Positions 38,207 through 47,369 of a stretch of 64,000 bases of DNA are shown here, one piece after another. The notes under the pieces were generated by a model. It saw only the letters and a list, made by a program, of their open reading frames with translations. It was not told where the DNA came from and searched no databases. Origin of the DNA: Chloroflexota bacterium (GTDB taxonomy: Bacteria; Chloroflexota; Limnocylindria; P2-11E); NCBI GenBank assembly GCA_005889405.1, contig VBFY01000060.1:18393-82392 (forward strand), read 5' to 3'. The position numbers and the translations under genes were made by a program. Position 1 is the first letter of the stretch, and each line of letters opens with the position of its first letter.

Positions 38207-38231
38207 GTACCGCGGTTTAGTACCACGGTAC
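38207..38231. promoter_or_regulatory. Inverted repeat GTACCGCGGT-ttagt-ACCACGGTAC upstream of GH39-like gene
   Basis: 10-bp arms, 9/10 complementary, 5-nt spacer, in intergenic DNA. Confidence 0.5.
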
Positions 38232-38293
38232 CCACCGCGCGCAGATGGGTCCGTGGCGTAGCGTTGCGCCTGCCTGTGCGTTCAGCCGTCCGA

Positions 38294-41200
38294 ATGCTCG
38301 AAGAACGACCGCGCTCGCACGGCCGCGGTCTCCCCATCGCTGTCGCAGTCATCACGCTCGTCGCGAGCATCGCGGCGTCCTGGTCGATCACACAGCCCGC
38401 CGCGGCCGCGACGACAGCCACGCTGACCGTCGACGCGGCCACCGTCACCGGCACGGTCAACACGACGCTCTCAACGCAGATCGTGTGGCCGACGATCCCG
38501 GGGACGCCCAATGCACAGACTCGGTTGAACACGCTCGCGCCGCAGATGGTCCGCATCCACGCCGGAACCGACGGCGGCTTCGGCAACGTCGTGCTCCCGT
38601 TCAACGTGGCGGGAAAGGTCCTCGAGGGCGGCGGGACGAAGCAGCCGTGGGACTTCGCGGTGATGGACTCGATGGTCAACAGCGTGAGGGCCGCCGGGAC
38701 CGTCCCGGTGATGAACGTCCGGTACGCACCCGATCCGATGTACACCTGCACCGGAAACTTCGGCGACCCCGGAACGCTCATCGACCAGACGTACGGCGTC
38801 TTCTCCGACTACATGGCCAACCTCGTCCGCTACTACAACGTCGGCAGCTTCGCGATGCCGCAGGGCGGGACGAAGACGAATCCGGCGGGTACGGCGAACA
38901 GGATCACCTGGTGGGAGATCTGGAACGAGCCGGACTACCCGTGGGAGAACCCTTGCACCGGCGATGGCACGCACCCGATCCTGAATCCATCGCAATACGT
39001 GGCTCTCTGGAACGCGACGGCGACGAAGATGAAGGCGGTCGATCCGACCATCAAGCTTGTCGGTCCGGCACCGAGCAACCACCCATCGCTCGAGGCCGGC
39101 AATTACCCGGTCGACTACGTGCCGCTGCTCCTGAGCACCGCGACCATCAAGCCCGACGCCGTCAGCTTCCACGGCTACGGCGGCTGGGACAACACACAGG
39201 GTGACCGGCTGCTCTTCGACGGCAGCGGTGGCGGTGGCATCAAGGCCGACGTCGACGGGCTCGCCAACATCAAGTCGTTGGTCGCGCAGTACGCGCCCGG
39301 CACGCCGGTCTGGCTAACCGAGACGAACGTCAGCGCCGACCCCGGCCTCGATCCCGCGCAGCGAGCCTGGAACCAGTTCAGCGCGGCGTGGGGCGCGTCG
39401 TTGTTCAGAGCGATGGTCGTCGGCGGGCTCTCGATGATCCATCAGTTCCAATTCCTCGAGAGCAAGCAGCTCGGTCTCATCGACCCGACCGCCGGGACTC
39501 CGCTGCTCCCCTACTGGCGCGACTACTACCTATCGCGCTACTTCCCGGTGGGCAGCCCGATCCTGCTGTCGACGCCGAGCGCCGGCGCGCCTGAGGTCGA
39601 GATGCTCGCGGCGCGTCAGCCCGGCGGCAGCAACGTGCGCGTCCTCGTCATCGATCGCCAGGTCGGGACGACGAAGGCCATCGGCCTTCCCGTGACCGTG
39701 ACGCTCAACCTTCAGAACATGGCCGGCCTTCAGTCGGTCACGATGCGGATGCTCGACGCGACGACGCTCGCGACCCTCGCGACCGGCCCCGCGCTCGTGA
39801 CAATGCCGGCATCTTCCACGCAGACGATCGCGTTCACGGGATACGGCGCCGCGCTCCTCGAATTCAGCTCGTCGTCACCTCCGCCCTCAGGCGCCCCGAC
39901 GCCAACGCCGACTCCGACCGCGACTCCCGCGCCGATTGTCTCGTCCGTCGCCCCGAACGGCGGGTCGATCGCGGGCGGTACGTCGGTGACCCTGCAGGGA
40001 GCGAACTTCCAAGCCGGTGCGACGGTCTCCTTCGGCGGCTCTGCGCTCAGCGTGGGGACGATCACAGCCACGACGATCACCGGTACGACCACCGCGCATA
40101 GCGTGGGGGCGGTCACGGTGACCGTGACGAATCCGGGTGGGCAAAGCGGCTCGTGCTCTGGATGTTTCACGTACTCCAGCGCGACCGCGTCGCCGTCGCC
40201 ATCTCCGTCGCCATCGCCCTCGGCGAGCGGGAGCGCGTCACCGACTCCGTCGTCGAGCGGATCGGCGACGCCAGCTCCGTCCGGCGCGCCGACCCCGACG
40301 CCGATCCCGATACCGTCGGGCGCGCCGACGACGACGATGTTCATGCCTAACCTCACCAAGACCCTCGGCGGCCCCGACGGCTGGGACACGCCCTTCATCG
40401 TCCAGAACGTCGGTGCGGATCCCGCGGACGTGCTGCTCTCCTTCTATCGCTTCTCCGACGGTGCGCTGATCTCCGAGCAGTTCGTGCCCGCCCTTGCGCC
40501 CGGCACGTCGTACGCCGACGTGCCGGTGAATGATGGTGAGCTTCCGTCGGACACGCAGTTCTCGCTCGTCGTGCGTTCGTACGGGTCGCGCGTGGTCACG
40601 GTCGTCAACCAGGCGCAGGGCAAGGGAGACCGCATGCAGGCGGCGTCCTACGTCGGGACGTCGAGCGGAGCGACGACGGTATACCTGCCGAACGTCACGC
40701 GCCGCTTCTACGGCTATGACACGCCGTTCATCGTGCAGAACCTCGGCAGCGCGACGACCCTCGTCACAGCGTCCTTCACGAGCTTCGATGGGCTGCAGCA
40801 CCGCAGCGTCGTCCTGGTGGTGCAGCCGGGTAGGTCCGGCGTGGTTGATCCGGACTACACCGCCGGCCTTGTCGATGGCACGCAGTACTCGGTGGTGCTT
40901 CACGCGGACCAACCCATCGCTGCGATCGTGAATGCGCACAACGAGACGGGCGCACCCGTCGCGTATACGACCGGCGGCGTCACGACCGGCGGGCGCGTGC
41001 TGTTCGCGCCCTACGCCGCGAAGAGCGATAGCGATGCCGGGCTGAGCTCGCCGATCGTCGTGCAGAACCTGTCCGATTCGCCCCTGGACGCGCTCCTTGA
41101 ATTCACGCAGCTGGGCGGCGGAAGCCAGCAGACCTTCACACTCAGCGGGATCGGCGTCGGCGGCTCGAAGGTGTTCGATCCGCGCTTCACGCTCGGGACG

Positions 41201-41683
41201 ACCAGTCCGTGCCACGGCGCCTCGGCCACGTGCCTCGGCGCGGGTGAGTACTCGGTGCGCATCGTGGCCACCGGAACCGCCGCGGCCATCGTGATCCCGA
41301 CCAGCAGCGTGACCGCGGACGCGTACGCCGCGTCCGCCGCTCCCGCGACGCGGGCCTTCCTACCGAACGTGACGCGCACGCTCGGCGGTCCGGACGGGTG
41401 GACGACGCCGATCGTCCTGCAAGCGGGCACCGGCGTCTCGACGACCGCGACCCTCCGCTGGTACCGCTTCACCAATGGCGCCCTCGCGCGCACGCAGGTG
41501 CTCACGGTGCCCGCCGGTGGAGCGCTGTGGATCGATCCCCGCACCGTGACCGGGCTACAGGACGACGCTCAGTACTCCGTCGTCGTCGATGGCAGCGCCG
41601 GGGCGACGATCACCGCGATCGTCTACGAGCACTTCTTCGGTGGCGGCGACGGCGTGATGATCTATTCGGGGTTGCCCGAGTAG
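38294..41683 (+). CDS. Secreted GH39-like glycosidase with one IPT/TIG repeat, Ser/Pro/Thr linker and four C-terminal adhesive-like repeats
   Basis: ITWWEIWNEPDYPW; SSVAPNGGSIAGGTSVTLQG..CSGCFTY; SPSPSPSPSAS linker; TTMFMPNLTKTLGGPDGWDTPFIVQNVG repeats; TTG 38264 is an alternative start. Confidence 0.75.
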   Translation: MLEERPRSHGRGLPIAVAVITLVASIAASWSITQPAAAATTATLTVDAATVTGTVNTTLSTQIVWPTIPGTPNAQTRLNTLAPQMVRIHAGTDGGFGNVVLPFNVAGKVLEGGGTKQPWDFAVMDSMVNSVRAAGTVPVMNVRYAPDPMYTCTGNFGDPGTLIDQTYGVFSDYMANLVRYYNVGSFAMPQGGTKTNPAGTANRITWWEIWNEPDYPWENPCTGDGTHPILNPSQYVALWNATATKMKAVDPTIKLVGPAPSNHPSLEAGNYPVDYVPLLLSTATIKPDAVSFHGYGGWDNTQGDRLLFDGSGGGGIKADVDGLANIKSLVAQYAPGTPVWLTETNVSADPGLDPAQRAWNQFSAAWGASLFRAMVVGGLSMIHQFQFLESKQLGLIDPTAGTPLLPYWRDYYLSRYFPVGSPILLSTPSAGAPEVEMLAARQPGGSNVRVLVIDRQVGTTKAIGLPVTVTLNLQNMAGLQSVTMRMLDATTLATLATGPALVTMPASSTQTIAFTGYGAALLEFSSSSPPPSGAPTPTPTPTATPAPIVSSVAPNGGSIAGGTSVTLQGANFQAGATVSFGGSALSVGTITATTITGTTTAHSVGAVTVTVTNPGGQSGSCSGCFTYSSATASPSPSPSPSPSASGSASPTPSSSGSATPAPSGAPTPTPIPIPSGAPTTTMFMPNLTKTLGGPDGWDTPFIVQNVGADPADVLLSFYRFSDGALISEQFVPALAPGTSYADVPVNDGELPSDTQFSLVVRSYGSRVVTVVNQAQGKGDRMQAASYVGTSSGATTVYLPNVTRRFYGYDTPFIVQNLGSATTLVTASFTSFDGLQHRSVVLVVQPGRSGVVDPDYTAGLVDGTQYSVVLHADQPIAAIVNAHNETGAPVAYTTGGVTTGGRVLFAPYAAKSDSDAGLSSPIVVQNLSDSPLDALLEFTQLGGGSQQTFTLSGIGVGGSKVFDPRFTLGTTSPCHGASATCLGAGEYSVRIVATGTAAAIVIPTSSVTADAYAASAAPATRAFLPNVTRTLGGPDGWTTPIVLQAGTGVSTTATLRWYRFTNGALARTQVLTVPAGGALWIDPRTVTGLQDDAQYSVVVDGSAGATITAIVYEHFFGGGDGVMIYSGLPE

Positions 41684-41701
41684 ATCGGACCGCGCGCGGC
41701 G

Positions 41702-42763
41702 CTAGGCGCCGATGCTCGCGAGCGTCACGAGCTCCGGTCGCCGCGCTCCCTCGATGCGGTACGGCACCCGCGCGCCCCCGGTCCGCAGCGAGCGCATCCC
41801 CGCCTCGAGCACCCTGACAACGCGGGTGCCGGCCTCGCCGCCGCTGAGCGGCAGCGCGTCGCCGTTGATGCAGTCGACGAAGTGCCGCATCTCGAGCTGC
41901 AGCGGCTCGGTCTCGGGGATGCGCGGGCTGTGAACGTCACCGGCGCGATAGCTGCGTCGCAGCTCTTCGATGGAGATGGCCTCGACCCCGCGGTCGTACA
42001 CCTTCACGCGTTCGGCGGGCAGCGTGTCGTCGTACACGGCCATCTTGCGAGAGCCGACGACCACGGTGCGGCGCAGCTTGCTCGGCGCGAGCCACGACAG
42101 GTGCGCGTGGGCGATGGCGCCCGACGGGAAGCCCATGGTGAGGAAAACGACGTCCTCGATGTTCGGCTGGACGTAGGCCTGGCCGACGCACTGCACCCAG
42201 ATCGGCTCTTCACCGAGCCAGTAGAGGATGATCGAGACGTCGTGCGGACCGAGGTCCCAGAGCACGTTGAAATCGAACTGGTGGATCCCGAGGTTGACGC
42301 GCTGGCTGTCGACGTAGAACACCTCGCCGAGGACACCGTGACGAAGCAGTCCGCGCACGGTTTCGACCGCCGGGTTGTAGACGAAGGTGTGACCGACCAT
42401 GAGCGTGCGTGCCGCGATCTCGCTCGCACGTACGATCGCGTCGGCGTCGGCCACGTTACCGGCGAGAGGCTTTTCGACGAAGACGTGCTTGCCGGCGGCG
42501 AACGCTTCTTCGGCCAGTCTCCGGTGGGTCGAGATCGGAGTCGCGATGCAAACGGCATCGACGGCGTGATCCGACATGAGCGTTCGGTGGTCCTGCGTCG
42601 TGCGGACCGCGGGAAAGCGCTTCGAGACGGTGGCGAGCCGCTTCGGGTCGAGATCGGCGACGGCGACGACCTGCGCTCCAGGGGTCTCCGCGAGGGCCCT
42701 GATGATGTTCGGCCCCCAGTAGCCAGCTCCTATGACGCCCACGCCGATGGTGCGATCCGACAT
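41702..42763 (-). CDS. Gfo/Idh/MocA-family NAD(P)-dependent oxidoreductase
   Basis: MSDRTIGVGVIGAGYWGPNIIRAL; VEKPLAGNVADADAIV; GGAG ribosome site upstream of ATG 42763. Confidence 0.9.
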   Translation of the reverse strand: MSDRTIGVGVIGAGYWGPNIIRALAETPGAQVVAVADLDPKRLATVSKRFPAVRTTQDHRTLMSDHAVDAVCIATPISTHRRLAEEAFAAGKHVFVEKPLAGNVADADAIVRASEIAARTLMVGHTFVYNPAVETVRGLLRHGVLGEVFYVDSQRVNLGIHQFDFNVLWDLGPHDVSIILYWLGEEPIWVQCVGQAYVQPNIEDVVFLTMGFPSGAIAHAHLSWLAPSKLRRTVVVGSRKMAVYDDTLPAERVKVYDRGVEAISIEELRRSYRAGDVHSPRIPETEPLQLEMRHFVDCINGDALPLSGGEAGTRVVRVLEAGMRSLRTGGARVPYRIEGARRPELVTLASIGA

Positions 42764-42810
42764 CTTGTCCATCTCCATACCGGGATGCCACCGACGCTAC
42801 CGTTGGGCGG

Positions 42811-42827
42811 TTGAGAATCGATTGAGA
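42811..42827 (-). promoter_or_regulatory. Direct-repeat operator TTGAGAATCGATTGAGA
   Basis: 11-bp repeat; CCGACGCTA 11 nt away (42791-42799). Confidence 0.65.
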
Positions 42828-42833
42828 CCGACC

Positions 42834-43706
42834 ATGCAAGAACGCGAGCGGACGAATGCGGCGAAGCGCCACAGCATCTACCGCGATATCGCCGCGCCCG
42901 CCGCCGGGCCCGCGCTCGCCTTCGGCGTGACGCTCGTCCGCCTCGCCAGCGGCCGCGAGGTCTCGGACGCGGTGATCACGCCGCTGCTCTTCGCCGCGGT
43001 CGTGATCGGGGCCGCTCTCAGCGGGCGCTGGCCGGCCCTCGCGACGGCCGCTCTCGCGACGTTCGGCCTCGTGCTCGGCTCGAGCGAGACCGATCCACTC
43101 AGGACCGGGCTCGCGGTGGCGGCCCTCGTCGCGATCGCGCTGGTGACCGGCGAGCTGCGGGATCGCGCGGAACGCGCGGAGGGCGCCGTCGAGGTGGCCC
43201 ACCAGCGGCTGCAGCGCGTCGCCCTCCGCGACGCCCTCACCGGGCTGCTGGACCGGCGTGGCTTCGAGTTCGCGATGGGCGTGGAGATCGCCCGCGAGAG
43301 ACGTCGAGGTGGAACGTTCGCGCTACTTCTGCTGGACCTGAGTGGCGTGAAGACCGCGAACGAGCGGTTCGGTGCGTCCGTCGGCGACACGCTCATCCAG
43401 GTGCTGGCCGACGCGATCGAGCAGCGCATCCGCCAGTCGGACATTCCCGCGCGCGTGGCGGACCATCAGTTCGCGGTGATCCTCCCCGACACGAACGCCC
43501 GTGGCGCCGAGGTCATCGCGGGGCAGATCCTCGGCAGCTTCAAGGACGAGCTCGCTGGCGTCGCGCCGAGCGGCCTCGTCGCGCGCGGATCGTTCGCCTT
43601 CTCGCTCTTCCCCGCGGACGGGCGGAACGCCGATGAGCTGCTGAACGGGGCTACGCGGCGACTCGAAGCGGCGCCATCAGGCGGGACGATCCCGGACGGA
43701 GCCTGA
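42834..43706 (+). CDS. Membrane protein with degenerate GGDEF domain
   Basis: DALTGLLDRRGFEFAMG then RVADHQFAVILP in place of RxGGDEFxxxLP. Confidence 0.8.
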   Translation: MQERERTNAAKRHSIYRDIAAPAAGPALAFGVTLVRLASGREVSDAVITPLLFAAVVIGAALSGRWPALATAALATFGLVLGSSETDPLRTGLAVAALVAIALVTGELRDRAERAEGAVEVAHQRLQRVALRDALTGLLDRRGFEFAMGVEIARERRRGGTFALLLLDLSGVKTANERFGASVGDTLIQVLADAIEQRIRQSDIPARVADHQFAVILPDTNARGAEVIAGQILGSFKDELAGVAPSGLVARGSFAFSLFPADGRNADELLNGATRRLEAAPSGGTIPDGA

Positions 43707-44828
43707 TCACCGTCGAGCCGCAAGGGCCTCGCGAATGATCGACTGCAGCAGCGGACCCACTGACTTGCTGCCGCCCCGGTTCTCGTCGGTCTGCACGACG
43801 TCCGTGTTGAGCTCGTAGAACTTCACGCCCGACTTCGTCGCCTTGTCGACCTCGGCGAAGGTGCGTGAACCGGCGAGCAGGTGGTGATCGGCGAACTCCT
43901 GCTCGTACATGATGTCCTGCGCCTCGCGCGACAGCATGTAGTTGATCCAGAGCTTCGCTGCGTTCGGGTGCGCGGCGTTCTTCGGCACACCCATGTACAG
44001 ATAGCCGAGAAGCGCTCCATCGCTCGGCTCCGACCAGCCGATCAGGGTGCCCTTCGCCTTCATCTGGTTCGTGCGCGCGCTGCCGCAGTCGTACACGAGA
44101 ACGTCGAAGTCGCCCTTCGCCACGCGATCCTCGTCGCCGCAATTGACGATGCCGCCGATCTGAGGGGCCAACGCGCGGACGTACTGGACTGTGCGCTCCT
44201 GTCCCCAGACCTCTGGCAATGCGAGACGCTCGAAGAGCGCCGTCGACGACGTCGTCGCGATGCGGCCGCGGTACTGCGGCTTGAGGAGATCCCCCAGGCT
44301 CTTCGGCACGGACGCGCCGGTCAGCCTGGTGCTGTTGTACGTGATGCCGGGCATCCGTGTCTGGATCTGTATCGCGACACCGCCCGCGGCGATCAGCTTC
44401 AGGTTGTCGAGGCCTTTGACCCAGGCTTGCCAGGGCTCCGATAGAAGCGCACCGGCCCTCGCCATCTCGTTGATCTCGGCCTCGGTCCCGATGACGATGT
44501 CCGTCGAGCTCTTCGCACCACGCCGGAACTCGTCGATCGTGCGCGCCGCCGATTCAGGCAACGCGAGTCCGGTCTTGGAAGTCACGCTCAGCTTCAACCC
44601 GTACTGCTTGTTGAAGCCGTCCGTGAAGCGGCGCATCTCCTGCCCGACGTCAAGGAACCCGGGTGCCCACGACACCGCGAGCTCGAGCTCGGAGCGTGCG
44701 CCCGCGACGATCTGATTGAACTGCTCGTTCGGTCTCGGCGCCGGCGTCGCCGGGCTGGCGGCCGCGGTGCCACAGGCGGACAGGACCGCGACGCATGCGA
44801 GCAGAGCCACGCACCGTCGGAGGGTCAA
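43707..44828 (-). CDS. Periplasmic/extracellular solute-binding lipoprotein (iron/sulfate-type SBP fold)
   Basis: Lipobox AVLSACG; GITYNSTRL..SLGDLLKPQYRGRIA; TTGA overlap with upstream gene. Confidence 0.8.
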   Translation of the reverse strand: MTLRRCVALLACVAVLSACGTAAASPATPAPRPNEQFNQIVAGARSELELAVSWAPGFLDVGQEMRRFTDGFNKQYGLKLSVTSKTGLALPESAARTIDEFRRGAKSSTDIVIGTEAEINEMARAGALLSEPWQAWVKGLDNLKLIAAGGVAIQIQTRMPGITYNSTRLTGASVPKSLGDLLKPQYRGRIATTSSTALFERLALPEVWGQERTVQYVRALAPQIGGIVNCGDEDRVAKGDFDVLVYDCGSARTNQMKAKGTLIGWSEPSDGALLGYLYMGVPKNAAHPNAAKLWINYMLSREAQDIMYEQEFADHHLLAGSRTFAEVDKATKSGVKFYELNTDVVQTDENRGGSKSVGPLLQSIIREALAARR

Positions 44829-45955
44829 TCCGTGTCTCCCCCGGTCGCGCCACGGTCCGCTCGCATGACCGAACGTCCCAGCCACACCGCGATGAGCGCC
44901 GCAAGCGCCACGGCGAAGATGGCGCCCGTGTTCTGCCCGTTTGTCGCACCCGCGAGAACGCTGGTGTAGCTGGCGGGCGGCATCGCGACGACGTACACCC
45001 ACGGCTTGGACTCGAGGCGCGTCGCGACGGCCCGCTGCTCGACGCCAGCCGCGAAGAACGTGAGCGGCACGGAGCCCGGACGGATCATCGAGTCGACCAC
45101 CGTCTTCAGCTCGGGGAGCGGATCGACGACGAGCTGCTCGGCGCTCTTCTGTCCGAACCGCTTGTCCGCGGCGAGCTTCACCGCGGTGTCATGCTCGATC
45201 GGCGCGATGACCTTGTAGATGAGCGACTCGGCCTTGTCGCGGTTGCCCTTTGTCTCGGAAACCGCGAGGCGGATCCCGAAGTCATCCACCATGAATGAGC
45301 GGGCCCCCACCCCGGTAGCGCCGAGGTCGGCCTCGACGAGGTCCCAGATCACACCCAGATTGACGCGGCTGCGGACGACGCCCGCGAGGATGCCGTCCGT
45401 GGTCTTCACCGGAGCCGAGAAGAACAGCGCGGGCTTGTTCGTAATGACGGAGTAGCTCGGATCGCTGACGTATACCTGACCGGTGCGGGCGTTCTGGAAG
45501 TAGTCACGGAACCGAACGTTGGTCCCCTCGTCGGTCTGGATCGACGCCGCCATGATCGTGCCGTTGAGGTCGAGGACGGCGATCGACTCGTACTCGGGGC
45601 CGACCGTCGCCGCGGACGCGAGCGCCGCGCGCGCAAGACTCCGCTGCGTCTGGTCACCCAGGTTCTGGGCGTACGCGATCACGTCCGGGAACTGGCTCAC
45701 GTTGATGATGTCCCGGCGACGGGTCTGGATGTAGCTGTCGATCGAGGCCGCCGTCGAGCTCGACCGTGACGTCAGGTTCGCGACGACCAGGTCGGTGAGA
45801 CGGTCGCGCGTCCCCTGCAGAGCCACCGATGCGACGAGCTCCATCGGCGCCAGTCCCAGGACCAGCAGCACCAAGACGACGGGGACCGCCTTAAGGAAAG
45901 CGGGTGGACGGACCCCAAGCCAGGTCCTCGTCCTCGGTGCGGCTACCGTGCTCAT
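44825..45955 (-). CDS. Double-Cache (dCache) sensor membrane protein without cytoplasmic output domain
   Basis: TM, ~300-aa extracytoplasmic region with FRDYFQNARTGQVYVSDPSYS..FSAPVKTTDGILAGVVRSRVNL, TM, then only VMRADRGATGGDTD. Confidence 0.78.
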   Translation of the reverse strand: MSTVAAPRTRTWLGVRPPAFLKAVPVVLVLLVLGLAPMELVASVALQGTRDRLTDLVVANLTSRSSSTAASIDSYIQTRRRDIINVSQFPDVIAYAQNLGDQTQRSLARAALASAATVGPEYESIAVLDLNGTIMAASIQTDEGTNVRFRDYFQNARTGQVYVSDPSYSVITNKPALFFSAPVKTTDGILAGVVRSRVNLGVIWDLVEADLGATGVGARSFMVDDFGIRLAVSETKGNRDKAESLIYKVIAPIEHDTAVKLAADKRFGQKSAEQLVVDPLPELKTVVDSMIRPGSVPLTFFAAGVEQRAVATRLESKPWVYVVAMPPASYTSVLAGATNGQNTGAIFAVALAALIAVWLGRSVMRADRGATGGDTD

Positions 45956-45999
45956 CGTCCCCTCCCCAAGCGCCCGCGGGGAATCGTCTACCCGGAGTG

Positions 46000-46016
46000 T
46001 TGAGATTCGATTGAGA
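46000..46016 (-). promoter_or_regulatory. Direct-repeat operator TTGAGATTCGATTGAGA
   Basis: 16/17 identical to 42811 site; in 91-bp intergenic region upstream of dCache gene. Confidence 0.65.
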
Positions 46017-46046
46017 TGACGACGCCGTTCGGGCGGCTTTTTCCGC

Positions 46047-47309
46047 CTACAACAGCGTCGCGCTGCGCTCGGGTCCGATGCCGACCATACCGACCGGCGC
46101 GCCCACCGTTGCCTCGATGCGCGAGAGATACGCCCGCGCCGCGGCCGGGAGATGCGCGCGGTCGGCGACGCCGGTGAGCGGATCGCACCAGCCGGCGAGC
46201 TTCTCGTACCGCGGCACCGCGCGCTCCAGCACCGCCGTCGGAGGCATGTCGGTCGTGAGCGCGCCGTCGAGCTCGTAGCCGACGCAGAACGGGATCTCGC
46301 GGTACGCGCCGAGCACGTCGAGCTTCGTCACCGCGAGCTCGGTGAACGCGTTGAGGCGATGCGCATGGCGCGCTGCGACGGCGTCGAACCAGCCCACGCG
46401 CCGGGGACGCCCGGTCGTCGCCCCGTATTCGTTCGCACGCTCGCGGAGCGCATCGCCCTCGCCACCGGCCATCTCGGTCGGGAACGGTCCCTCGCCGACC
46501 GCGGTGGAATACGCCTTCACCACGCCGATGACCTTCGTGATGTATCGCGGTGGGATCCCGGCACCGACCGAAGCGCCGCCCGCGAGCGGATTCGACGAGG
46601 TCACGTACGGGTAGATACCCCAGTCGAGGTCGCGCATCGCACCGAGTTGTCCTTCTAACAGGATGCGCGCGCTGGTCTGGAGCGCCCGCTCGACGAGCGG
46701 GAGCGTGTCCACGATGCGATCGCCGAGCGTTGCCGCCGCCGCAAGCACCCCGTCGGCGACGACCTTCGCGTCCAGCGGAGCGTCGCCGTACCGCCCGAGG
46801 ACCTTCTTCTGGCGCTCGAGCTCGTGCGCGACGCGCTCGCGGAAGCGGCGCTCGTCGCGGACTTCGTAGACCTGGATCCCGTGACGCGAGACCTTGTCCG
46901 CGTAGGCCGGGCCGACGCCCTGACCGGTCGTGCCGAGCTTCTGCCGGCCGCGCTCGCGCTCGTCGAGACGGTCGATCGCGACGTGCCACGGCATCAGGAG
47001 ATGCGCGCGGTCCGCGACGCGCAGGTTGCCGGTGCGGATCCCGCTGCGCTCGAGGTTCGCGAGCTCTTCGCAGAGCACTTGGAGACTCACGACCGTGCCG
47101 GGTCCGACGATGCACAGAGCGTTCGGATTGAAGATGCCCGACGGCACGAGGTGCAGCTTGAACGTGCCGTGCTGGTTGACGACGGTGTGGCCGGCGTTGT
47201 TGCCGCCCTGGAATCGGATGACCACATCCGCCTCCTGCGCCAGGAGGTCCGTGATCTTGCCCTTGCCCTCGTCACCCCACTGGGCCCCGACGACGGCGGT
47301 CACTGGCAC
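46047..47309 (-). CDS. purA: Adenylosuccinate synthetase
   Basis: VVGAQWGDEGKGKITDLLA; GGNNAGHTVV; TTGQGVGPAYADK. Confidence 0.97.
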   Translation of the reverse strand: MPVTAVVGAQWGDEGKGKITDLLAQEADVVIRFQGGNNAGHTVVNQHGTFKLHLVPSGIFNPNALCIVGPGTVVSLQVLCEELANLERSGIRTGNLRVADRAHLLMPWHVAIDRLDERERGRQKLGTTGQGVGPAYADKVSRHGIQVYEVRDERRFRERVAHELERQKKVLGRYGDAPLDAKVVADGVLAAAATLGDRIVDTLPLVERALQTSARILLEGQLGAMRDLDWGIYPYVTSSNPLAGGASVGAGIPPRYITKVIGVVKAYSTAVGEGPFPTEMAGGEGDALRERANEYGATTGRPRRVGWFDAVAARHAHRLNAFTELAVTKLDVLGAYREIPFCVGYELDGALTTDMPPTAVLERAVPRYEKLAGWCDPLTGVADRAHLPAAARAYLSRIEATVGAPVGMVGIGPERSATLL

Positions 47310-47369
47310 GTATTAAGACGATACGCGTTCGCGTTTCCTCGCGTCACCTGTCGGAGATAGCCTCACGTC

